From positions 227,648 to 291,647 of the forward strand of contig CAYNRE010000076.1 of assembly GCA_964399535.1 (NCBI GenBank): 64,000 nucleotides of DNA. Direction: 5' to 3'. This DNA comes from CAYNRE01 sp964399535. GTDB lineage: Bacteria > Planctomycetota > Planctomycetia > Pirellulales > CAYNRE01. Position numbers and translations under genes: made by a program. A model generated the notes under the pieces. It saw only the letters and a list, made by a program, of their open reading frames with translations, was not told where the DNA came from and did not search any database. Numbering within the stretch: position 1 is the first letter of the stretch; every line of letters begins with the position of its first letter. Below, piece by piece: positions 8,833 to 18,000 of the stretch.

Positions 8833-10013
8833 GGCTCGCCAGGAGTTGTCGCCCGCTCCGTTTCGGCCGTGTTGGCGGCACGGGCACGCGCGCGCTGTCC
8901 CGCCACCTCCAGAATCGCCACGAGTGCCAGCACGCAGCCCACCATCAAAAAGACGACGATCGCGCCCAAGGTATCGACCTGGTACAGCAGCAGCGCGCCC
9001 AGGGCCGTGGTGGCCGTGGCCAGGTGAATCGTGAGCACCGCCTGCACCGGGCTCAACCCCAGTTCAACCAGCCGGTGCGAGAAATGGCTCTTGTCGGCCT
9101 GAAACGGGCTCCGCCCCGCGCGCAGCCGGATCGCCACCACGGTCACCTGATCATACAGCGGCACCGCCAACACGCAGAGCGGCGCCAAGATGGCGTGCGC
9201 GGGCAGATCGCCCCCGGCGAACGTGGCCGCGATGGTCGACGTGGCCAGACAAAACCCCAAGAAATACGCCCCCGCGTCTCCCATGAATAGCCGGGCCGAC
9301 GGGCGATTGTGCCAGAGAAAACCGCTCAGCGAGCCGACCAGCACCAACAAGAAGCCGGCCACGAACAACTGCGGACCGCGGGTCACCGGATCGGGCGCCA
9401 GGAGCAGCACCGCGGCCAGGGCCAGCGCGGAGATCCAAGCCACGCCCCCGGACAACCAGTCCATGTTGTCGAGCATGTTGAAGGCGTTGATCAGGGCCAC
9501 GATCCAAAGCGCGCTGAGCGGCCAGACCACAAGCGGCCAATCGACAAACAGCGAGAAGCGCCACCCGCTGGCCACCATGGTCACGGCGACCAGCACTTCC
9601 ACCGTCAGGCGAAAGCGCCAGTCCAAGCCGCGCCGATCGTCGAGCAAGCCCAGCACCACCAGCACCGTGCCGGCGCCCAACAAGAGCCACAGCGAGGGCA
9701 ACTGCTGCCACAGACCGTCCCAGTGGGTCGCCAGGATACCGGGCCAGGGCTGCTCGGCCAGCCAGGAAAGCGCCTTCCAACCATGGCTCCCGGCATGGAC
9801 CAGGGCAACCAGCAGGCTGGCGGCCCCGAGCGGTAGAATCACCCCCAGCCAAATGGCCAATCCGCCCCCCAGCGGCTTGGGTACCAGGTGCACCTTCCGG
9901 GCGCCGGGGCGATCGACCAATCCCCACCGCGGTGCCCAGCGGCGAACCAGGAAGCCGGCGACCCAGGCCACCAGGGCGCTGGGGAGCAGCGTGCCCGCGA
10001 AAAACCAGATCAA
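8829..10013 (-). CDS. MraY/WecA-family polyprenyl-phosphate sugar-1-phosphate transferase
   Basis: 394 residues, with about ten membrane helices. Family motifs are intact: KPLGGGLAIW at the first cytoplasmic loop, LLDDRRGLDW (the DDxxxLD motif), NAFNMLDNMDWLSGG and FMGDAGAYFLG. It transfers a sugar-1-phosphate to undecaprenyl phosphate to start a surface glycan. I chose TTG at 10013 as start: it overlaps the TGA of the upstream DUF4416 gene (TTGA) and is preceded by GGAGGAGC at good distance. Longer readings of the same frame only run through the DUF4416 gene out of frame and look non-protein. It is the middle gene of a three-gene overlapping operon. Confidence 0.9.
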   Translation of the reverse strand: MIWFFAGTLLPSALVAWVAGFLVRRWAPRWGLVDRPGARKVHLVPKPLGGGLAIWLGVILPLGAASLLVALVHAGSHGWKALSWLAEQPWPGILATHWDGLWQQLPSLWLLLGAGTVLVVLGLLDDRRGLDWRFRLTVEVLVAVTMVASGWRFSLFVDWPLVVWPLSALWIVALINAFNMLDNMDWLSGGVAWISALALAAVLLLAPDPVTRGPQLFVAGFLLVLVGSLSGFLWHNRPSARLFMGDAGAYFLGFCLATSTIAATFAGGDLPAHAILAPLCVLAVPLYDQVTVVAIRLRAGRSPFQADKSHFSHRLVELGLSPVQAVLTIHLATATTALGALLLYQVDTLGAIVVFLMVGCVLALVAILEVAGQRARARAANTAETERATTPGEP

Positions 10014-10648
10014 CGGCCCCGCTCCTCCCGCAAACGTTCGGCGTACTGCTGCCGACACCGATCGAGAAACCGCTGGTAATCGTCGCGGCGGTAATTGGGA
10101 TACGTCCAGGGCAGCGGCTGCCACCGGCCCGACACGTAGTTCAACGTCACCTCTGCGTAGATCCCCTCGCCCAAGTACAGGCGGTGGGAATGATCTTTGG
10201 TCGAGGCCAACACCAGCTTGGCCAGCGTCAAATAGCCGGGGTCCAGGTTCAGCGGGCGAGGTACTCCGGTTCCCGCCCCGTTCATTGCCCGCCGTACCGC
10301 TGCCGGCTCGCCGGCCTGGCCAGCGGGCGCCATGCTCGCCGCGGTTCGCTCCGCGCCGGCGTCGCCCCGCTGGGCATACGCAACCTCCCAAGCGTTGGTT
10401 TGAATCTTTCGCTCGGGCAGCTCCTCCGGCGCCATCAAACGCTCCAGGGCCCAAATCTCCAGCTCGAGCCCCTGCCCCATGCTGGGCGCGTAATAGTCGG
10501 TTTCGCTGAACTCGAAACGTGGGCTGACCAGCGCTACCGGACCCCACCTGGTTTCTACCTGGTCGCGGGCCCAGTCGCGGGCATCCGCATGCTGGCTAAA
10601 GGCGACCACCAGCGGTAACACGGGCGAGTGATGGCTGGCGCGTCCCAT
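10010..10648 (-). CDS. DUF4416 family protein
   Basis: 212 residues from the ATG at 10648. It shows the family pattern clearly: a start with VLPLVVAFSQH, then TDYYAPSMG, FERL-like WALERLMAPEELPERK, LNLDPGYLTLAKLVLAST, KDHSHRLYLGEGIYAEVTL and PWTYPNYR. The function of DUF4416 is not established to my knowledge. Here it is the first gene of an operon that starts with a TTGA stop/start overlap into a glycan-initiating transferase, which suggests a role connected to surface polysaccharide, but that is inference. A middle stretch (residues ~105-135) is Ala/Gly-rich and looks like a lineage insertion. Confidence 0.88.
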   Translation of the reverse strand: MGRASHHSPVLPLVVAFSQHADARDWARDQVETRWGPVALVSPRFEFSETDYYAPSMGQGLELEIWALERLMAPEELPERKIQTNAWEVAYAQRGDAGAERTAASMAPAGQAGEPAAVRRAMNGAGTGVPRPLNLDPGYLTLAKLVLASTKDHSHRLYLGEGIYAEVTLNYVSGRWQPLPWTYPNYRRDDYQRFLDRCRQQYAERLREERGR

Positions 10649-10975
10649 GGTGATTCCGTCCAGTGGCGTTAGCCCGGGCCGAAGGCAATATAGCCGACGC
10701 ACCGCCCGGCGAGTATCGCGGCGCCCCAGCCCGGCACGGCAAGCCGCCAACGGGGAGCCCGGGTGTGTGGCGGACCGTAATACGGCGCGCCGCCGGCCGC
10801 CAGGGTGTGTCGAGGGCGGGTCGAGGCGTGACACCCACCACCCCCCAGACGTCTCCTTTACCGGCCCGAAATTCTCCGACCCGACTTTTTTGCAACCTGC
10901 TCAGGCAGCCGGTAGAAACGGGGCGGCGCAACCTACTGGGCGAGGGGCGCCAAGAGCTCAAGGGGGCAATCTACG
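10649..10975. other. divergent intergenic region
   Basis: 327 bases between the glycan operon (reverse) and the RDD-family gene (forward). It contains one good forward promoter candidate at 10890-10918, listed separately. Nothing else is recognised. Confidence 0.5.
10890..10918 (+). promoter_or_regulatory. candidate sigma-70-type promoter for the RDD-family gene
   Basis: TTGCAA at 10890-10895, a 17-base spacer and TAGAAA at 10913-10918. The predicted leader to the ATG at 10976 is about 50 bases. It is a pattern match only. Confidence 0.4.
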
Positions 10976-11599
10976 ATGACCGCGGTCTGTCCACTGTGTG
11001 GTAGCGACAAGAAAATGAAGCGACCCAAGCAGCTCTACGGCCATGCGGTGTGCCGCGGATGTGCTTCGTCGTTTTGTAACCGCCGGCAAATCGCCTTTCT
11101 GATCGATATCGTTGGCATGAATGTGCTGTCGATGTTTCTCGCCGTCGCATGGCTGATTGCCGCAGCGGCGCTGGACCCCGAAACACCTCCGGACGAGGTG
11201 AGCACCTGGCCAGTCACGGTCGCCCTGCTGGCCATGTTTCTGGCCAAGGACGGACTCGGGGGGCGATCTCCTGGGAAGATGCTGACCGGCGTGCAGGTGC
11301 TGCGTACTCGAACCGGAGAGCTTTGCGGGCCGCTGGCGTCGATCGGTCGAAACCTGATCCTGCTCCTCCCCCTGGCTCCGATCGTGCTGGCCATGCAGAT
11401 GTACAAAGGCCCCCGCGCCGGCGACCGGCAGGCCGGCACCAAAGTCATTTGGCGGCGTTACCAACATCATCCGATCTTTGCCACCGGCGCGAGTCTGCAT
11501 GCCGGCCACCCAGAGGGCAGCGGGCCCGCGCCCGCCGAATCGCTGGGCCAGGGGGGGCCCCCCGACACCTCGAACCCGTTTCGGTCACCTCGAAGTTGA
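10976..11599 (+). CDS. RDD-family membrane protein with N-terminal zinc-ribbon
   Basis: 207 residues. It opens with a cysteine pair CPLCGS and a second set CRGCASSFC, spaced as in a zinc ribbon. The RDD domain follows: RRQIAFLIDIVGMNVLS (the R...D feature), a second helix pair, and GGRSPGKMLTGVQV, which is the typical 'SPGK' loop. Three hydrophobic segments are visible at about 38-60, 75-95 and 125-140. RDD proteins are membrane proteins whose best-studied members are ion/proton exchangers or transport accessories, but most are uncharacterised. The C-terminal ~55 residues are Pro/Gly-rich and likely disordered. It is convergent with the permease gene. Confidence 0.82.
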   Translation: MTAVCPLCGSDKKMKRPKQLYGHAVCRGCASSFCNRRQIAFLIDIVGMNVLSMFLAVAWLIAAAALDPETPPDEVSTWPVTVALLAMFLAKDGLGGRSPGKMLTGVQVLRTRTGELCGPLASIGRNLILLLPLAPIVLAMQMYKGPRAGDRQAGTKVIWRRYQHHPIFATGASLHAGHPEGSGPAPAESLGQGGPPDTSNPFRSPRS

Positions 11600-11667
11600 G
11601 GGCGAGGCACTCGGAGAATTCCGACGCAGCTTGTCCGGCAACCAGGTGCGCCTAGCGGCTCGCACCT

Positions 11668-14600
11668 TTAGTCGCCGCGCAGGGCCGCGATGAGCGGGGT
11701 TCGCAGGGCGGCCCTGACGGCGACGGCCGCCGCGAGAAGCCCCAGCATGGCACACAGGGCAAGGGTCAGGCCCAGCCCGGCCCACGGCAGCGCGGCCGCC
11801 TGGCGCGCCAGGTGCGGCAGCACGGCCAGCAGCGCCGCGCCCAGGCCGATGCCCAGCCCGCCGGCCAACAGGCAGATGTTTTCCCAGAGCACCAGGGCAG
11901 CCAACCGGCGGCGGCGGAAACCCGTGGCCCGCAACAGCGCCAGTTCGCCGCGCCGCTCGAAAACCGCGCGCAATTCGACCGCGGCCAGCCCGATGGTGCC
12001 CAGCACCAGGCCCAGCCCCCCCAGGCTCTGAAACGTGGAAAGGTACGTATTCTGCACGGCCTGAAACTCGGCCAGCCGGGCCGAGGCGCTCTGGGCATCG
12101 AACCCGAAATCGCCGAGGCGGTTTTCCAACAGCCCGGCCAGGGCCTCGCGCTCGCCGGGAGAAGCCTCGATCAAAAAGGCGCGGTAGCCGCTTTCGTCGG
12201 GAAAGACCCGGCGAAAGTCGGCTTCGCCCACGAGCACGTCTCCTTGCAAGATGCTGCCCGCCAGAAGCCCGACCACTTGTAGCTCGACCTTGCCGCCGCG
12301 GCCGTTGCCCACTGTGAGCCGGGAACCAACCCCGCCGTACAGGTGCAGGCTGTACATGGCCGTATTCTGATCGATCACGCAAGCCACCGGCCCGGGCGAA
12401 CGCCCTTGCTCGGGCGCGGCTGTCGGCGCTGTCTTAGATAGCTCGAGCAGCAGCCAGGGGTTGGCTTGCTCCGCGGGCGTTTGCGCGGCGCTGGCCGCGA
12501 AGCTGAAACCACCCCGCTCGATGAGTGCGGGGCTCACGCCCAACACCCGCGGCTCGCGCGGCTGGTACAGGTTCAGGCAACTGGCGTCGTCTCCCGCATG
12601 CACCCGCAGCGGAAACGCTCGGCTCGAGTTGAGCAGCGCCGCATCCTGGTCGGCGAAACCCAACTCGGCGCGCCCCTCGGGGGTGTTCCAATCGAAATAA
12701 ATCGGCTGATCGCTTTCCGCCCACAGAGCCATCCCGCCGGTACCGCCGCCGAGCTGTTGCGCGGCGTCGTCCGGTGTCAGGCGAAAGGCGCTGACCGCCA
12801 CGATCAAGAACGTGGCCAGGGCCATCAGCCCCATCGTGGCCAGGCTGCGGCGGGGGTATCGAGCCCCGTTGCGCATCGCGAGACGCAGAATTGGCCAGCG
12901 CTGGGCCGTGATGCTCGAGCGAAGCGAGGTGCGATTCCAGCGCCACCACAACAGCCCCAAAAGCGACGCCAGTCCGAGCGCCCCGGCCACGAAAAAGGTG
13001 CCCGCTTCGGCGGGGCCGGTTTGACCGGTTCCGGCCACGGCCAAAGCCACCGTGGTCAGAAGCCCCCCGCTCGCCGCCCAAAGGGTCCAGGGTCGAGCGT
13101 TCCCCGCGAGCCCGCCGGTGCTGGTCGAACCGGCCAGAAGTTGGCGCACCGACAACCGCCGCAGGCCGCGCAGCGACCAAGCCATCGCCAGGCCGCTGGC
13201 CAGGCAGCCCAGCAACAGCCCAAGCACCAGGCTGGTGGGCGTCACATAGAGCATCAGGAAGGGGGTGCGAACGGCGGCCAGCCACCAGGTGCGCAGCCCG
13301 GCCAGCATGGTCCAGGCGTAGCCTACGCCCCCCGCCACGCCGAACAGGGCTCCCAACAAGGCCACCAACATTCCCTCGGCCAAGAGCGCTCGCCGAACCC
13401 GCCCCGCGCGGTAGCCCAGCGCCGTGAGCGTGCCGATCTGCTCAGCCCGGGTATCGATACCCAGTTGAAACAAAATGCCCACCAGCAGCAGGGCCGCCGC
13501 GATCAAGAACATGCTGAAACTGAGAAACAACACGCTAAAGGGCGTCGTGCCGGTGGCCGCCTCAAGCCCCCAGCGGCGCACCGGGCGAAACTGGAACCCC
13601 AAATCGGCCGGGAACAATCGCAGCCGCGCCGCCAGCGCCTCGGGGGCCGACCCCTGCCCGGGCGGATACCGGATCGAGGTCGCATCGCCAAACCGGCTGC
13701 CCCACAGGCGGCGGGCCGTGGTTAGCGAAACAAACGCCTTGGGCGTGGCCCGGTACCGGTCCCAGTAATCTTCGTCCGCCTGGCGAATCCGGGCAGCATC
13801 GAAGGGAAACGGCGGATTCCAATCTGCGATCGAGGCCTGGTCGGTCACCCCCTCGACCTCGGGAACCAACTGCCGATCGGCCGCGGCCCCTTCCAAGGGC
13901 AGCACCGCCGCAAGACGCAATTGCACCGATTGCTCGCGTATCTGGCCGTGGGTGCTTTCGGGTTGAAAATAGTCGAGCCGCACCTGGTCGCCGACCCGGG
14001 CACCCAGTTGCTCCGCGGCCCAGGAGCCCAGCGCAATTTCATCGTCGCCCAGGGGGGGCACGGCCTTGCCCGATGCGTCCAGTAGCGGCCCCAGCGGCGG
14101 ACGGGCGGAAATGTTCAAGCCGGCGACCGTGGCATAAGGAATCTCGCGCGGGCCAACGGCAATGGTGTTGGCCAGGTAGGCCAGCACCGGCTGCGGGTCT
14201 TGCGCCGCGGCCGGGTCGAGCGCCACGCGCTCGACGGCCGGTTCAATCAACAACCGCCGGCTGGTCAATTGCCAATAGCCACGGTCGGCCGTGCGAATCT
14301 CCAGCCCATAGTCGGCCAGCGTGGGCCGCAGGTTGGCTGCCAGCCAGGCCTCGGCCGCGTCGGCCTCGGCGGGCACGCGATCGCGCATCGGGCCTGAAAC
14401 CAAAAGCGCGTTAATGCGATCGGGTTCGCTCAGCGCCGCTTGCAGCGTTTCGGTGGCCAGGTAGGCGTTGAGCGGCAGTTGCTGGCTCGAGCGAAGGCTG
14501 AACCGCCCCAGTCCCTGGGGGGCAATCACGGCAGCCACCGTCACTCGGCGGCTGCGCACCGTTTCGGTTTTGCGACCCAGCGGGCTGTCGGCAGGCACCT

Positions 14601-15087
14601 CGGCCGGGTCGGGCAGCCGCACGATTACGTCGTCGCCGACACCCACTTGAAGCTCGTCGGCCAGCGGCTGGTTCAATACCACGCGGTCGCGGGCCGGGGG
14701 AGCCGGAGGCCCCCCCTCGCCGAGCTGCCAGAACGCCTCGCCGCCCCCCAGCAGGTTGACCCGATTGGCCCGCCGACCACGCTCGGGCGCCGCCACGCTT
14801 CCTTCGAGCAACACGGCGGGAACCACACCGGTAAAGTGTTTGTCGAATCCCGGTGCCGATCGCAGCTCGTCAGCCAGGGCGGCGCGAAAGAAGCGCGGGG
14901 TAACGAGCACCTGGTCGATCCGGCCCAAACGGTCGAGCACCAGGTGGCGCAGGCTGCCCCGCATCGAGTCGCCCACCAGCAGGGCCCCGGTCAACACGGT
15001 CGTGGCCGCGGCCACGCCCAACCAGACGGCCAGATGAATTCGCCGGTAATGCCAGAGCGATTGGCGGATCAGCCGCAACAGGTTCAT
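11668..15087 (-). CDS. FtsX-like ABC transporter permease (two FtsX domains)
   Basis: 1139 residues. One membrane helix follows the start (LAVWLGVAAATTVLTGALLVGD), then a large extracytoplasmic domain to about residue 500, three helices, a central helix near 760, a second extracytoplasmic domain and three terminal helices (1000-1130). This is the MacB/LolC-like 'type VII' permease layout. Such permeases need a separate ATPase, and none is encoded next to it. Its ATG overlaps the stop codon of the oxoprolinase-like gene upstream (ATGA), so the two are co-translated. Substrate unknown; family members move lipoproteins, peptides or couple ATP hydrolysis to periplasmic work. Confidence 0.88.
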   Translation of the reverse strand: MNLLRLIRQSLWHYRRIHLAVWLGVAAATTVLTGALLVGDSMRGSLRHLVLDRLGRIDQVLVTPRFFRAALADELRSAPGFDKHFTGVVPAVLLEGSVAAPERGRRANRVNLLGGGEAFWQLGEGGPPAPPARDRVVLNQPLADELQVGVGDDVIVRLPDPAEVPADSPLGRKTETVRSRRVTVAAVIAPQGLGRFSLRSSQQLPLNAYLATETLQAALSEPDRINALLVSGPMRDRVPAEADAAEAWLAANLRPTLADYGLEIRTADRGYWQLTSRRLLIEPAVERVALDPAAAQDPQPVLAYLANTIAVGPREIPYATVAGLNISARPPLGPLLDASGKAVPPLGDDEIALGSWAAEQLGARVGDQVRLDYFQPESTHGQIREQSVQLRLAAVLPLEGAAADRQLVPEVEGVTDQASIADWNPPFPFDAARIRQADEDYWDRYRATPKAFVSLTTARRLWGSRFGDATSIRYPPGQGSAPEALAARLRLFPADLGFQFRPVRRWGLEAATGTTPFSVLFLSFSMFLIAAALLLVGILFQLGIDTRAEQIGTLTALGYRAGRVRRALLAEGMLVALLGALFGVAGGVGYAWTMLAGLRTWWLAAVRTPFLMLYVTPTSLVLGLLLGCLASGLAMAWSLRGLRRLSVRQLLAGSTSTGGLAGNARPWTLWAASGGLLTTVALAVAGTGQTGPAEAGTFFVAGALGLASLLGLLWWRWNRTSLRSSITAQRWPILRLAMRNGARYPRRSLATMGLMALATFLIVAVSAFRLTPDDAAQQLGGGTGGMALWAESDQPIYFDWNTPEGRAELGFADQDAALLNSSRAFPLRVHAGDDASCLNLYQPREPRVLGVSPALIERGGFSFAASAAQTPAEQANPWLLLELSKTAPTAAPEQGRSPGPVACVIDQNTAMYSLHLYGGVGSRLTVGNGRGGKVELQVVGLLAGSILQGDVLVGEADFRRVFPDESGYRAFLIEASPGEREALAGLLENRLGDFGFDAQSASARLAEFQAVQNTYLSTFQSLGGLGLVLGTIGLAAVELRAVFERRGELALLRATGFRRRRLAALVLWENICLLAGGLGIGLGAALLAVLPHLARQAAALPWAGLGLTLALCAMLGLLAAAVAVRAALRTPLIAALRGD

Positions 15088-18000
15088 GGCTGCCTCGCGC
15101 TGAGCTCGGGGCCATAGCCCCCACCGCCGGGAGACTGAATCTCGAGCTGGTCGCCCGCCTGCGCGGTGAACTGCACCCGGCCAGCTAGGGGCTGCGTCGT
15201 GCCATCGGCGCGGATCAAGGTATTGCGGCCCGCGGCCCCCGGCCCTCCGCCAGCCAGGCCGTAGGGGCGATAAGCACCGCGCCGCTCGGAAAGCAGCGAC
15301 ACTTCAAGCGGTTTGAGAAATCGCAGCCGGCGAACGATGCCATCGCCTCCGCGATGCCGGCCCGCGCCCCCCGAACCGGGCCGGAGCGAGAACTGCTCCA
15401 CCCTCACTGGGTAGCGCTGTTCCAGCACCTCGGGATCGGTCAGCCGGGTATTGGTCATGTGGGTGTGTACGGCGCTGGCCCCGGCGGCGTGCGGGGTGGC
15501 GCCGGCCCCTCCGCAGATCGTTTCGTAATAGCCGAAGGTTTCGTCGCCAAAGAGCAAATTGTTCATCGTGCCCTGGCTGGCCGCCGCCAGCCCCAGCGCG
15601 CCCAATAGCGTATCGACCACCCGCTGCGAGGTTTCCACGTTACCCCCCACCACGGCCGCGCAATCGCCCGGATCGTCGTGCTCCGGCGGATTCAAAATAC
15701 CCGGCGGAACCCGGATCGTCACGGGGCGGAGCACCCCTTCGTTAAGCGGTATGTCTTCGTCGATCAGCACCCGCAACACGTACATCACTGCGGCCGTAAC
15801 AATCGCCGGATTGGCATTCAGGTTGCCGGGCGATACCGGGCCGCTACCCGTGAAGTCGATCGTAGCTTCGTCTCCGCGCACCTCGATTGCCACCGCGATC
15901 GGCGTGCCGTCGTCGAGATGGTCTTCAAAGCGGTGAATGCCGTCGGGCACGCGGGCCAGCGCCTGCCGCAGCTTGCGCTCGGCCGCTCGTTGAATGTGAC
16001 CCATATAGGCCGACACCACGGGCCAGCTCCAGCGAGCGACCAGGGCCGACAGGTCGGCGGCTCCCTGGCGGTTGGCAGCCACTTGGGCCGCCACGTCGGC
16101 CAGATTGTCGGCCACGGCCCGCGAGGGGTAAGGTGCTTCGCGCAGCCGACGCTCCAACTCGTCGAAGCGGCTTTCGCCGCCCGCCACCAGGCGAAAACCT
16201 CGCAGCAACACACCCTCTTCGGCCAAGTTGCGCGAGTTGGGTGGCATGGAACCGGGGCGAATGCCACCTAGCTCGGCGTGGTGCGCGCGATTGGCCGTGA
16301 AGAACAGCAACTCGCCGCTGTGAGGATCGTGGACCGGGGTCACCACCGTAACGTCGGGCAGATGCGATCCGCCACGGTAGGGGTCGTTCGTCAGCAGCAC
16401 GTCGCCCGGGGCCAGGTCCGGAAAATCGACCAGCAGCCGCCTCACGGTCTGGCCCATTGCACCCAAATGCACGGGAATGTGCGGGGCGTTGACGATCAGG
16501 TGTCCCTGCCGATCGAACAGCGCGCAACTGTAGTCGAGCCGCTCCTTCACGTTTACGCTCGACGCCGTGCTGCGCAGCACGTGGCCCATCCGTTCGGCGA
16601 TGCCCGTGAATTGGTGGTGAAACACTTCCAGCGTGACGGGGTCTTCGGCCGTACTGGCCTGGCTTGAGCCCAGCCCCTGCCGGTCGGTCAGCAGCAAACC
16701 GCCCGACGCCAGGCACTGGGCGCGCCACCCGGGCTCGACAACCGTCACCGAGTGGGCCTCGCCAATCAGGGCGGGGCCCTCGAGCCAATCGCCCGGCGAA
16801 AGCCGCTCGCGATCGAAAACAGGCACTTCGCTCCATTGGCCCTCGAAATAACTGAGCTGCCGGCCGCTAGCCTGCGCGGCGCTGGTCGCCAGGGGCGCCG
16901 CGGCCAAGGCGGCGGGGGCCTCCCTGCGACGGCGCACCTGAACCCTTGCCGCGACCAGTTCCAGCGGGCGGGCGTGGACGTAGCCAAACCTGCGGCGATG
17001 TTCCGCCGCAAAGGCGCTGGCGTAGTCCAGCCCCTCGGCTGGCTCGGCGATGTTCAGCGAGGCATCGAGCCCCTGGTAGCGCAAGTCGAGCGACCGCAAA
17101 ACTTCGATCTCTTCGGGGGCCACCCCCTCGTCTCGCAGTGTGCCCGCCGCCGAAGCGGCCAATGCGTCGAATAGTTCCCGCAGCCGCTCAGGCGGAAACT
17201 CGCGGAGCGGCCGGTAGACCCCCGCGGCCCCGTGGCGAGCCAATTGGGCCTGGCCGAGCCCCGCCGCGCTGAGCAAACTGGCGTCTTCGGGCACCAGCAC
17301 CTGGTTCATTTGCAGTTCCCGGGCCACGCCACAGGCATGTTGGGCCGCGGCACCACCGAAGGCCACCAACAGAAACTGGCGCGGGTCGCGCCCCTTGGCC
17401 AACGACACACTACGAATCGCGCGGACCATGGTGGTGTTGGCCACGCGCAGCAGGCCTTCGCAAAGCGCTTCGCGGCTGTATGGGTGCCCCGTGCCAACGG
17501 CCACCTCGGCGGCCAGGCTGTCGAGGCGCCCCTCGACCGGCCCCCTGGCCAGCGGAAGCGGAAACCGCTCGGGCAACAGCCGGCCGAGAAAGAAGTTCAA
17601 ATCGGTGACGGCCAGCGGCCCGCCTCGGCCGTAACAGGCGGGCCCCGGATCGGCGCCGGCGCTTTGTGCTCCAACGCAGAGTTTGACCCCGTCGAACCAG
17701 GCGATCGATCCGCCGCCGGCCGCCACGGTTTCGATTGCCAGAATCGGGGCCACGACGCGCACGCCCGCCTTCTCCGTTTCGTACTCCAATTGCGGTTCCC
17801 CTTCGTAGCGGGCCACGTCGGTGCTGGTGCCCCCCATGTCGAAGCCGATCGCCGTGGTAAAGCCGGCGGCCTCCGCCGCCCTCGAAAAGCCGATCACGCC
17901 GCCGGCCGGCCCGGAGAGGATGCTGTCTTTGCCCGTGAAATGCGCCGCCCCCACCAAGGTTCCCGCCGACGTCATTAGTTGCAGCCGACCACGCCCGACA

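Noticed and set aside
10014..10547. Longer N-terminus of the WecA-like protein
   Set aside because: It overlaps the DUF4416 gene in another frame and reads as Arg/Gly/Ala-rich noise; the overlapping TTG start is better.
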